Shown: piece after piece, positions 1-10,416 of the stretch | Layout of the letters: each line of letters begins with the position of its first letter | Position numbering within the stretch: position 1 is the first letter of the stretch | Origin: Allomyces macrogynus ATCC 38327 | Taxonomy: Eukaryota; Blastocladiomycota; Blastocladiomycetes; Blastocladiales; Blastocladiaceae | NCBI GenBank assembly: GCA_000151295.1 | Contig: GG745328.1 | Location: 2,640,994 to 2,704,993, forward strand | Reading direction: 5' to 3' | Length of the DNA stretch: 64,000 nucleotides | Made by a program: the position numbers and the translations under genes | Notes under the pieces: generated by a model | Told to the model about the DNA's origin: nothing | The model's database searches: none | What the model saw: the letters and a program-made list of their open reading frames with translations, nothing else

Positions 1-871
1 TTCATCAAGGTCGACGTGGACGAAGTGCGCGACGTCGCGCAACAGTGCGGCATCTCGGCCATGCCCACGTTCCAAGTCTACCGCGCCGGCAAGAAGCTCG
101 GCGAGATGCGCGGCGCGAACCCGCAGCAGCTCGAGATGCTGGTGCGGCAGCACGCCGAGGGCGCCAACGCCGGTCCGGCCGCACCGAGTGCGCCTTACAT
201 CCCGGCCGGGCACAAGGATATCACCGATCTTGTCGACCAGTCGCAGGTCGATTGCCTGAACCAAAAGGGGGACCACTCGATCAAGGGCCTGCTCAAGGGC
301 ACGTCGACGCTCGAGTCGGACGTTGACGAGCAGTTGATGATCAACGTCGCGTTCCAGCAGACGGTCAAGCTGCACAGTATCAAGTTTGTTGCTGCCGATC
401 ATGGTGCGTTTGTTTTGCGCGGTTGGATGGTTTCTGTTGTGGTCTTGTATTTGAGTCGACCTGGCTAACGTGCGAATTTGGACGGAACAGACACAGCACC
501 CAAGACCATCAAGTTGTTTGTGAACCGCGTCGGCATGGGCTTTGACTCGGTCGACGGCGTCGAGCCGACGCAAGTCCTGGAGCTCACGGAAGAGGACTAC
601 GCGGTCGACAAGGCGACGGCGCTGCGATTCGTCAAGTTCCAAAGCGTCAACAACCTTTCGGTTCGTGCCACTGACCCTTCCGCGCGAAACCGAAGCGCAC
701 TGGAAACTGACGTGTGCGTCGCTCCTCTCCACCCTGTCCCATTACCAGATCTTTGTCGAGGACAACTTTGGCGGCGACGAGCTGACCGTCCTCAAGGGCA
801 TCAAGTTCATTGGCGTGTCGGGCGACACGACCAACATGGCTGATCTCAAGAAGATGGGCCACGAGCACTAA
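1..871 (+). CDS. TXNL1: TXNL1-like thioredoxin/PITH-domain protein, 5' truncated by the window edge
   Basis: Exons <1..403, 497..660 and 749..871 join in frame to 229 residues. The first ~55 residues are the C-terminal half of a thioredoxin fold, including the cis-proline segment ISAMPTFQVYRAGKK. The CxxC active site would lie upstream of the window. A PITH domain follows (YIPAGHKDITDLVDQ, LMINVAFQQTVKLHSIKF, EPTQVLELTEEDY, ALRFVKFQSVNNLSIFVEDN, GIKFIGVSGDTTNMADLKKM). The order matches human TXNL1, a cytosolic thioredoxin-like protein that binds the 26S proteasome; the proteasome role is family knowledge. Introns are 93 and 88 nt; the second has the weak donor GTTCGT. TAA ends the frame at 869-871. 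Identity is secure; only the N-terminus is missing. Confidence 0.93.
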
Positions 872-949
872 GTCAAGTCATTTTGGGGATTGTGACAGAC
901 ATGAAGAGCCAAGATCCGTTTTTCTCTAGTCTCGATCGCAAAAATACAA

Positions 950-2115
950 TCAATCATCGTCTTTTTCATCGGACTTGCGTGGCTTTTTGCTCGCTGGTGC
1001 TGCTGCTACTCCTGCCGTACCACCACCCTTGTTCTTGCGCTTGGACGCCTTGATGCCCGTAATCTTTTCCATGAGCTCGTCTGACGCGGTCGTCAAGACA
1101 AACGTTTTCGCGTTCTTGATCTCGGCGTTGGCGTCGGCCGAGACACCCTCTTCGTGGCCAAGCGTGCGCCGGTGCTCGTAGCCTGGATACGGATCGGGGT
1201 GGAAGGCTACGTGGAGGACGAGGTGAGCACGCGGCGGCATAGCAACCAAACGAGTGATGACGGGTGAACACGTACGGAACGACATTTTCGAGACCAGGCC
1301 CGCCGACTTGGCAAGGCGCTTGACGTCCCACAAATCGTAGGGCCCGCCCGTTTTGGTCGTCAAGACGATTTCGGTCTTGAGCGTCGACAGTGCCATCGAC
1401 GACTGCAAAAACTTGAGAATCAGGGCCTGGTTGGCGCGAATGTTGCGGTCCTGGTCCTTGATACCGAGACCTGAATTGAGCGAGTGGAGAAGGTTGGAAT
1501 CAGTCGCGCAAACAGAACGGGATCGCTGCGAGTGTGGAATAACGGCACGTACCGACGTGAGGGAAGTTGAAGACGATCTTGGAAAACGTGCGGCCTTTCA
1601 GCGCAGCGGCCTTGTCGAGCGCGGTCGCGTCCACATCGTACATGACCGCGGCATTGAACGACTCGACGAGATCGTGGATGATGCCCTCGGCGTCCGGGTA
1701 CTTTTGCTTGACAACCTCCTCCGAGTCATAGGCCGTGGCGACAATGTTATCGCCGGTACCGAGCACTGAGGCAAGACCAAGCGAAAAAGAAAAGTTGCCT
1801 GAAATTCCAGCAAAGGACCCATTTATCGACGTCAGATTCGCATTTCAAGGATCAAATTGCACTCGGGCAAAGTCTGATGTTCGTCAAATTACCCTCGCCA
1901 ACGAGCAAAATAGTGTCCTCTGCCGTGAAGGGGATAGTAATCCTCTTAGGCTTCTTTTCAGCCGACGCAGCGTCAGCTCCCTTCGTTGCTACTGCTGCTT
2001 GAGACAGTCCATTCTTTCCTGCAGGTACGCCGGCAGTCGATGCGGCGGGCTTGGCGCCATGACGAGCGCGCAGCTTGCCGAGCTGGGCTTTGAGTTTGGG
2101 CTTCCTTGGCGGCAT
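950..2115 (-). CDS. BMT5: BMT5-like 25S rRNA (uridine-N3)-methyltransferase
   Basis: Exons complement(950..1206, 1276..1470, 1553..1798, 1893..2115) give 306 residues, close to yeast Bmt5 (336). The basic N-terminus leads into the SAM-binding motif LLVGEGNFSFSLGLA. It continues with IVATAYDSEEVVKQKYP, IVFNFPHVGLGIKDQDRNIR, TGGPYDLWDVKRLA and PYPGYEHRRT, which are the hallmark blocks of the DUF2431/BMT5 Rossmann family. That family methylates one uridine of 25S rRNA in the nucleolus. The lysine-rich tail (KRKNKGGG, ASKKPRK) suits a nucleolar protein. The ATG at 2115 (MPPRKPK) was chosen; another in-frame start could lie slightly upstream. Introns are 69, 82 and 94 nt with TAG/CAG acceptors. 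The 3' end faces the TXNL1 gene, about 80 bp away. Confidence 0.9.
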
Positions 2116-2362
2116 TTTCGCGGGTATTCGCAGCGAGTTGAGACGCGTGGTCGCTGGCAAGATTGGCAACGAGAGGATGGTGGAGTGCGATTGTTGACCT
2201 TGTCAGCCGCCGTCACTGGACTGGGCGTCAGGAGCTGCCACACGCTCGGCCAACAACCGGTCAACCTTCTGCCGATAACCGGCGCCAGTAGTTGTTGACG
2301 CCCGTTCTAAGTGTGTTGCGCTGGCATCAACAAATCAACGTCCTCAACCAAACCGTGCCAAA

Positions 2363-4362
2363 ATGGGACCGCCTGCAATCAAGTATATTACGACGCCCAT
2401 CTTCTACGTCAACTCGTGTATGGACCGCGACGGGTTGCGCGAGCCAACCTAGCGCTCGAGATTCCGACTTGTCACGCTAAATATCCCATATCGTACTTTG
2501 ATCATGACCATGGAGCACGGTCCCCGATGACAACAACGTAGCGCCGCACATTGGACACCTGTATACGGCCGTCCTCGCCGATACGCTGGCCCGGTGGTAC
2601 CGATTCCGCGGTCACCAAGTCAAACTCGCGACCGGCACCGACGAACACGGTCTGAAGGTGCTTGATTGATGAGCGACCACGGTAAAGCAAGAGCGATTCT
2701 GATCGATATCATTGCTTGGGCAACGTAACAGATCCATCAAGCCGCCGCCAAAAACAAGACGGAGAACCAAGCGTTTTGCGATCAAGTCTCGGGCACGTTC
2801 CGGGTACGCGCGGAAAGCGCTCTGTCGAACATCTCAATTCGGTGCTGATGTGCCATGCTCTCGCATAGACGTTATTTGACCGTGCCAACATCTCGTACAC
2901 GGACTTTATTCGCACGACCGAGCCGCGGCACAAGGCGGCAGTTCAAGCGATTTGGGTGCGTGATTGTGCCGCATTCGGATAGCGTAATCCGCTTCAAATC
3001 GACTCAAACGACTTCTCCACCTGGTAGCAACGCATCGAGAGCCAGCAGTACTTGTACAAGGACACGTACGAGGGTTGGTACTCGGTGTCGGACGAGGCCT
3101 TTTTGGCCGACAGCGATGTCGTCGACTCGCCCAAGGGTAAGCTTGCCAAGGAGTCGGGCCAGCCCGTCGAGTGGACCAAGGAGGATACGATCAAGTTCAA
3201 GCTTGGCGAGTTCAAGGGCAAGGTGGCCGACTGGGTCACCACGAGCAACGGTACGATTGCCGTCTGTTTCGCGCGCTCACGAATCCTTTCTGACCCTGCG
3301 CGGTTTGCTCGTCTCCAGTGATCACGCCTGCGTCCCGCGCGCGCGAAGTCCTGCAAATGACCCAAAGCACCGACCTCGCCGACCTCTCCGTATCTCGCCC
3401 GGCCTCGCGCGTACAGTGGGGCATTCCCGTCCCGTCGCACCCGGACCAGCTCGTCTACGTCTGGCTCGACGCGCTGACCAACTACCTGACGGTCTGCGGA
3501 TACCCGGATGCCGACATTGCGCAGAACGGGTGGCCCGCCGCGATTCATGTGATTGGCAAGGATATTATCAAGTTCCACGCCGTCTACTGGCCCGCGTTCT
3601 TGATGGCCGCGGGGTTGCCGCTGCCGCAAGAGATTTTGGCGCACGCGCATTGGACGGTCGACCGCGTGAAAATGTCCAAGTCGCGCGGGAATGTCGTCGA
3701 CCCGAACGCGATTCTGGACGAGTTTGGGGTCGATCCCGTGCGCTTCTTTTTGATGCTCAATGGCGGGATCGAGAATGACGGCGGTGCGTTTCTGTTCGGG
3801 CCCCCGACTACCTCGATTCTCGATCCTCGAATCCTGACCATACCCGAACCTAGACTGGTCGAACGACCTGATGAAGAAAGTCTACAAGAAGGAACTCGCC
3901 GGTCAAATCGGCAACCTCTTTGCACGCGCCTCGTCGGCCGCCATCAACCCGTCGTCCATCTACCCCGCCCCCGATCTCGCGCACGCCGACGCGTCCGACC
4001 ACGCCCTGCGCGTACGGCTCACGGCGCTCCCCAACGACTTTGCGACGCACATGGAAGCGCGTCATTTTAACAAGGCGTTGAACTCAGTTGTACACGCGGT
4101 CGCCGACGCGAACCGGTACTTTGCTGAAAATGCGCCATGGACGCTCATGCATGATTCGCCGCGGCTGCAGAGTGTGCTGCACCACGCGTTTGAGACGCTG
4201 CGACTCGCTGGGTTGCTGCTGCAGTGCGTGGCGCCGACCAAGGCCGCCGAGTTGCTCGAGGGACTGGGGGTGCCCGAGTCGGCGCGCGGGTGGGACGCGT
4301 GTGTGGTGGGGAAGCATGGCGCGAGTACGGTGCGTGGCGGGGTGCTGTTCCCGAAGCTGTGA
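2363..4362 (+). CDS. MSM1: methionyl-tRNA synthetase, organellar/bacterial type
   Basis: Seven exons (2363..2417, 2542..2657, 2732..2803, 2869..2955, 3028..3250, 3319..3783, 3854..4362) give 508 residues. A class I synthetase fold is clear: [20 protein letters not shown] carries the HIGH motif, then GTDEHGLK and [50 protein letters not shown] and the KMSKS loop MSKSRGN follow, with a helical anticodon domain after them. No zinc-knuckle cysteines and no C-terminal extension are seen, as in the mitochondrial Msm1/MARS2 group. It would charge mitochondrial initiator and elongator tRNA-Met. The ATG sits directly before the catalytic domain, so a targeting presequence is not visible; it could come from an undetected upstream exon. 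All six introns (63-124 nt) restore frame exactly. Confidence 0.92.
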
Positions 4363-4479
4363 ACGAGGCGATCGGAGATTTTGTATTGATAGCATCAAAT
4401 TATGGAAGAGCTTTATGTTCTAACGGCACAGCACAAAATGGAACGCGGTGGAGAGAGCAAAGATGGAGCAAAAGAGCCT

Positions 4480-5416
4480 TTACGGAATGACATTCTTCAA
4501 AAACATGGTCAAGTCCATGAGCTCTTGGTCGTTGGCGCTGTGGCCCATCCACCGGTACGTGTTGAAGTCGACGCTGTAGCCCTTCTCCTTGAGGAACTCG
4601 GCACTCTGCAAGCCCCACTTGTAGGCGACCACTGCACCAATTGGGGGGGGGGGAGGTCAGTTGCAATCAAACGACAATCTCAACGGGAAAAGGAGGATCG
4701 GCCTACCCTCGTCCGAGTCGCCGTGGCCCATCCAGACAGGCGTCTGGTCGTTCACGGCCTTGTGCAGGTCGTCAAACTTGGCGGTCAGCGGCAGGTAACC
4801 CGAAAGCGCGACGATGGCCGCGAGCTTAACTGGGCTCGTGACGAGCGTGAGGAGCGAAATGGCCGACCCTTGCGAGAAGCCGCCCACGACGATACGGTCC
4901 GTCGGGATGCCATGCTTTTCAACCTCGTTGTTAATCAGGTCTTGGACTATTTCGCGCCGCACGTTGGATCAGAGCGTGCTCACTTGTTCGCACAATCCGC
5001 AAATACCGGCAAAGCGTACTCTTGCTGGCCGACTCGAGCATGCCCTTTTCGTCCTGCTTGGCCTGCTCGCGGTCGAGCGAGTAAATGTCATACCACGACG
5101 GCATGCGCATGCCCATGTTGAGCGTCACGGGCTGGACGGGCGCGTTCGGGAAAATCCACTTGACGTGCGGCAGAGCATTGGCGAGCATCGGCGCGATCCC
5201 GGCCCATCCTGCGCCGGAATCACCGAGTCCGTGCAAGAAAATAACCGACGCGGTGTGCTTGGCCTTGGCGTTCTGGATGACCGCGTCGAGCAGGGGCTTG
5301 GCGACAGCGCTCATCGTGGACTGGTCGTGTGCGGGCGCGGATTGCAGATAGATGCCGGCAGTTACGGCGAGGAGGAGGACGGCAATGGCGGTGAGCAGCT
5401 TCGGCAACGGCTTCAT
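4480..5416 (-). CDS. acyl-protein thioesterase / lysophospholipase-like serine hydrolase with N-terminal membrane segment
   Basis: Exons complement(4480..4631, 4707..4946, 5020..5416) encode 262 residues of the LYPLA/APT alpha/beta-hydrolase family. Visible blocks are VIFLHGLGDSGAGWAG, IFPNAPVQPVTLN, MRMPSWYDIYSLDRE, VGGFSQGSAISLLT (nucleophile Ser in GFSQG), PVWMGHGDSDE (Asp) and WMGHSANDQEL (His), so the triad is complete. Family members remove palmitate from S-acylated proteins. The unusual part is the first ~25 residues, KLLTAIAVLLLAVTAGIYLQ, a clear transmembrane or signal-anchor helix that classic cytosolic APT1 lacks. A second in-frame Met (MSAVAKPLLD, at 5314) would give the canonical soluble form, so two isoforms are possible. 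Introns are 75 and 73 nt; the first coding intron ends in AATAG. Confidence 0.9.
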
Positions 5417-5644
5417 TATTGTCGGATAGCATTATTGTCGGATAGACTAGGCGGGTCGTGCTGGAGGAGGTTCGAGTGAATCGCACGTGCAATGGGCAAC
5501 AGCCTGGCAGAGCGTGTGACCCGCTCGTCTACTTGCTCCGTTGGCCATCCTCGGCCATCCCATCCTCCGCGACGCGACATACTTACCGCTCGCCGACTTT
5601 GTACTATTCGCGACAAAAATCTTTGCAAGCTTGCAAGTATCAAC

Positions 5645-7496
5645 ATGCCCGTTTGGCCATTTTGCACGTCAACTGCGGCTCGCCGCAACCAGCGCATCAC
5701 GCACGTGCGCACGCGACTCGCGACTAAGCTCGCGCACCCGCCGCCCGAGTTTCTCGCTCAAGATGCCGAAAACGCTAACGACGTGACGCTCGGCACCGCG
5801 TCGGAGCTGGCCGAAGCTCTGGCGACGGGCCGCGTGACAGCCGAGCGCGCTGTGCTCGCGTACGGCCGTCGACTGCTCGCGGCACACGCACAAACCAACT
5901 GCCTGACCGAAGTTTTCCTCGAGGAAGCGTTGGCACGTGCGCGGCACTTGGACGCCGAGTACCATGCGACGGGAAAGCCCGTCGGCAAACTGCACGGTCT
6001 CCCGATTTCCGTCAAGGACATGTATTGTGTGGCCGGTTCCGACGCGACGCTCGGTTACTCGACGTTCATTGATCAGCCGAGCGCATCGAATGCGCTTATG
6101 GTGGAGATTCTTCTCCGCGAGGGCGCAATTATCATTGCCAAGACGAACGTCCCGCAGATGATGTTGTCGTTTGAGTGCAGCAACCCCGTCTTTGGGCGCA
6201 CCGTGAACCCGTACAACCTGAAATTCACGTCGGGTGGGTCGTCGGGCGGCGAGGGCGCGCTGATCGCACTGCGTGGGGCCGCGATTGGTGTGGGAACCGA
6301 TATTGGCGGGAGTTTGCGGGTTTGTAGTCTTGTTCTCCACCTGTCGATTTTGCGATTGATCTCACCCTCACCCCACGTCCAATAGTTACCCGCGCACTTT
6401 TGCGGCATCTACTCGCTCAAACCCTCAGCCGGCCGCGTGCCCATGGCCGGCAACTTTTCCGTCAAGGCCGGTGCCGAGAACCTCGTCAGTGTCGCGGGCC
6501 CGATGGCCAACTCGGTCGACGACCTGCAACTCTTTTGCGAATCCGTTTTGACCGACATGCACCTCCGCCGCGACCCGGCCGCACTCCCAATGCCCTGGAA
6601 TCCGTCCCTTTGCACGCTCCCCGCGAACCGCCCACTCCGAATCGGCGTCTACACGCATGACGGATTCAGCGCGCCCGTCCCCGCCGTGATCCGTGCAGTC
6701 CGCGAAACCGCGGCCGCGCTCGAAGTCGCGGGCCACACGCTCGTCCCGTTCACCGTCCCGGCACCGCTCGAGATGATGCGGATCGCGTACGATTTGCTCT
6801 TGCAGGACAATGCGCGCGCGATCATGAAGCCGGTCGTGGATGCCAAGGACCCGATTGAGCCGAGTGCGATCAAGCTGGTCCGGCTCTTGCGGCTGCCGCA
6901 GTGGGTGCGGAACGTGCTGGTCAAGGTCATGTCGTGGTTGGGCGAGACGCGCACGGCCATGTTCATCCATGCGATGCGCGCGAAATCGGCACACGACGTG
7001 CATGCGACGGTCGCGGCGCGCGACCGGTACCGCGCCGCGTTCCACCAGCAGTGGATGGACCTCGATTTAGATTTTCTGATTTGGTACGTACGCATCTTTC
7101 CCACCCGACCACGCGTGCTGAAATGGGTCGACAGTTTGGCTCACCTACGTTGTGATGAATAGCCCCGTCTCAGCCATGGTCGCCAACCCGCACAACACCT
7201 TCTCCGACCTGGCGGGCACCGCGTCGCACACGCTGCTCTACAACGTGATCGACTTCACGACGGGTATCGTGCCCGTGACGCGCGTCGCTGTGACCGACAC
7301 GTTCGAGCAGTCGCGGCCCGCTGAAAACGACCGCCTCCACCGCGCGATTTACGAGATTTACGACCCGGCGGCCATGGCCGGGTTGCCCGTGGGTATTCAG
7401 ATTGTGGGTCGGCGGCTCGACGAGGAGCTCGTGCTCGCGGCCATGCACGAGGTGGTGCGCTGCTTAGGGAAGGCACGGGAGGCTTTGGGTGCTTGA
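5645..7496 (+). CDS. amidase-signature hydrolase, FAAH-type
   Basis: Exons 5645..6319, 6386..7083 and 7163..7496 give 568 residues, near the 579 of mammalian fatty acid amide hydrolase. The Ser-cisSer-Lys triad is present: Lys in LPISVKDMYC (~residue 123), the glycine/serine stretch TSGGSSGGEGALIALRG, and Ser in GVGTDIGGSLR. PAHFCGIYSLKPSAGRVP, NLVSVAGPMANSVDDLQLF and the distal YDPAAMAGLPVGIQIVGRR complete the family pattern. Such enzymes hydrolyse amide bonds of fatty acid amides or small amides; the substrate here cannot be read from sequence. The ATG at 5645 precedes the conserved domain by about 40 residues. Introns are 66 and 79 nt. The start lies about 230 bp from the divergent thioesterase gene, so they may share a promoter region. 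Confidence 0.92.
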
Positions 7497-7967
7497 TTGC
7501 TTCAAGTTTGAACTGATTTGCTCGAACCTTGCCCATCGAAAGTACAGCGAAGGAGAGAAAAAGGACGGCCAGGATGAATTGTTGGAGTACAATATTCATT
7601 CTTTTCTGTGACATGTCTTCTGCGTTATCGCACAGGAAAAAACGCCTTGCGCTGCAAGGCACAGGCGAGCCATTTCCCACTTTCTGCCCACCAACGCGAG
7701 CGAAAGCCAGAGAAAACTAACAAACAGAAGGTGGAGAGGAGAGGGGGGGGACTAGATACAGGTCGTAGGCATCATGATTTCATGTTTTTGTTTCCCGTAC
7801 GATGAACGCGGAAGGAAAGGAGGAGGGGTGGGGAAGATACAGGCGAGAGAAGGGGGCCATTGCCAGCGACCAGCGAAAACACGACCAGGGCAAGAAGAGA
7901 GGGAGGGGTACTGAAAAGAAAAAGATGAAAACACAACACCAGAAACCCAAAGGAGCGGGACTGCAGC
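7497..7967. other. intergenic spacer between converging 3' ends
   Basis: Spacer between the amidase stop and the end of the minus-strand kinase gene. It is A/G-rich on the plus strand, with short purine tracts such as the G-run near 7744. No gene, RNA or repeat is recognised. Confidence 0.6.
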
Positions 7968-10416
7968 CTAGCAGTCTTCGCCGACAGCCGCGGCAGCAGC
8001 CTCGTCGTCGGACCCGGCCGCGGCATCGGCCTCGGACGCCTCGTCGGCCGCATCCGCCGCTTCCAGGTCCCAGCTACTCACGGCCGTCCACTCATCGCGG
8101 CGCGCCTCCATACGGGAACGCACGTGCGTGTACAGCGGCGAGGACGGCCAGATATCCGGGTCGATATCCCAGACCGCCGCGCTCTGTTCGACATTCGCGC
8201 CCGCACAGAACCGGTGCATCGTCGCACGACGTGCCGAAACACGCCCGCGCACCGAGTGAGCCAGGCACTTGAGCACCAAATCGACGGCTTGCGCGAGCAT
8301 ATCCGCCGCTGCAGCCGCACGGTGGTCCTGCACGGCAAACACGTAGATGGCCTCGCCCAAAATCTGCCGCATCACGCGAAGGCGCGGGACAATATGCGTG
8401 CGCACGTACTCAGGCGTGGTCCGTGGCGCACCCAAGTGGTCGGCGTCAGTCAACGGCAGGTACGGCGACAACAACAGGCCAAGCGAAACGCCGTACGAGT
8501 AGACGTCGCGCGCACACGCGTGCCGCCGGGCACGGTGCGCAGCGCGCGCCGCGTGCCGGGTCGTCATCGATGCGCCCGACGCCGCCGACACGCTCGACAT
8601 GTACGAGTGGTCCGAGGCCGGGGACGACGCGAGCGAGTCGCCCGCGACCGCCGCGGGCGGAGAACTGCCGAGCCGCATCGGGTACCGGTGGTGCGGGCGG
8701 AACCCGATCGAGTCCCACGGACGCAGGTCCGGTGAGGGCATCCCGCTGGACGGCGACGCATGGTCGTCGGAATGGCCGCCCGAGTGCGTGCGCGCGCGAC
8801 GCTGCTGTCTCAGCTGGTTCATGACTTCGGGCGCGACGTAGCCAGGCGTACCGCCGGCGCTGGGCGATTCCACGGCGTCGGTCACCGACCGGCACAGGCC
8901 AAAATCAATCAGGCAATATCGCGGGCGAGACGATCGTAATCGCGCCGCTTCTGAGTCGTGCGAGGCTGGTCGTGCGGAGAGCGAGTCGTGCGACGCAGGT
9001 GGGGAAGACGACATTTCGACCGAGGTGAGCGAAGCGGCCGACGAGGTCGTCGACGCCATCGGGTCGCGCACGACCATGTTGGCAACCGACACGTCGCCGT
9101 GCACGTAGCCTGCCGAGTGAACGGCCATGAGCCCCTGCGCGACATCGAGCGCAAACGCCGAGAGCGACCGCAGCGGCAACCGCGGGACACGCGTGTCCGG
9201 CTGGAGCGGGCGCGCGAGGGGCAAGACGAGCGTGGCACCGCTGGCGAGCGTATCGCACGAGAGCACGACCGTATCGAGCAAGTCGAGCGACTCGTGCTCG
9301 CGGTGGTACTCGCGCAGACCGGCGTGCACAATGTGCTCAGCGAGCGACGAGGCCGTGGCCGCGGCAATATCGTCCTCTTCGTCGCCGTAGGCCGACGACG
9401 CGACCGACGACCCGCACTGCTGCCAGGCCGGCGCGAGCGCTGACTTGGAGTCGCAGGAGAGCAGCCGGCGCAGCGGCGCGGCTTCCGGCAGCGTGTCGAG
9501 CAAGTTGGCGGCCGCAGCGCGCGGCGTCTTGAGCAGGACTTTCCCGGTGGGCACCGAGGCATCGAGCGGGGTGGCACGAAACAGAATTGACGACGCCGTC
9601 TACGAGCGCGAATGGGTATACCAAGTCAGTCTCCCATCCCATGAATATCGGCGTTTCGATCAAACGCGGTCGCTTGGTGGTGCGCGCTGTTGGGCCTGGG
9701 TCTCGCGTTCCAACACACCCAGTCCAATCCACAATTTTCAGGCCGAGCGGGACCGTGCGTGCGCAGCCTGCAGCCGCGATAGGTAGTGACGCTGGTGGAC
9801 CCATCCATGTCAACCGCGTCCCACCGTCCCTCGTGGCACCGCACACGAGGGAGCGCCGCATCGGCCGTGGTCGGGGCCCATGCACAGCGATAAACATCAC
9901 GCGCGCCAGAACCTGGACCCAGCCCACCACAGCGGTAAAAAAAAAAAAAAAAAAAAAAAAACAACCAAGAAAAACAAAACGCACCTCACAACGCGTCTTC
10001 ATGTCGACGCGGTACTCGCAGCCCGAGTCGCCCGTCACGACCACCTCGCACGCGCGCAGCAGCACCGACGCGGACCGACCGAGATAACCGTTGGACGCTG
10101 TCGGTGACGGTGCCGCACCCGAATCTTTTGCGGCCAGCGGGGCCGGGGACGTGGAGCGTGTTGGCGACGTGCAGATACTCGACCGGCGCGTCGGCGACCG
10201 TGCCGACGAGGAACTACCGCGCGACGGCGCGCGCGGTATCATGAGCGCCGACGGGCGACGGGACGAGGGTGACGGCAACGGCATCATGCCCGAGGACATG
10301 GTCGGGGTGCGGTACGGCGATGGGCCGCCGAGCGGGTTCATGACCATGAGCGGCGACGGAGTCCGGACGAGGTAGTCGAGGTGCGAGGGCGGGGGTGGCG
10401 GCGGCGGCGGGACCAT
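7968..10416 (-). CDS. atypical protein kinase with Pro/Ser-rich N-terminus
   Basis: Exons complement(7968..9599, 9985..10416) join in phase 0 to 687 residues. A low-complexity N-terminus (poly-Pro at residues 3-10, then Ser/Arg/Pro-rich) precedes a eukaryotic protein kinase domain. Visible are GKVLLKTP (candidate VAIK lysine, ~168), the catalytic loop HGDVSVANMV (Asp ~313), LIDFGLC (DFG ~376) and GGTPGYVAPEVM (APE). The loop is HGDVSxxN rather than HRDLKxxN, so Arg and Lys of the usual motif are replaced by Gly and Ser. The linker between loop and DFG is a long Ser-rich insert, and another Ser/Ala-rich insert follows APE. The C-terminus is acidic (Ala/Asp/Glu). The 385-nt intron is far longer than others here and holds a 25-nt homopolymer. 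I cannot assign the kinase subfamily or substrates. Confidence 0.78.
9937..9961. repeat. 25-nt poly(A)/poly(T) run inside the kinase intron
   Basis: Uninterrupted A-run on the plus strand (T-run in the sense of the kinase transcript), about 25-50 nt downstream of the intron donor at 9984. It is too far from the acceptor at 9600 to act as its polypyrimidine tract. Confidence 0.9.

Noticed and set aside
9937..9961. Poly(A) run as a retrotransposon tail
   Set aside because: No reverse-transcriptase remnant or target-site duplication seen; it lies in an intron and may be a simple homopolymer.
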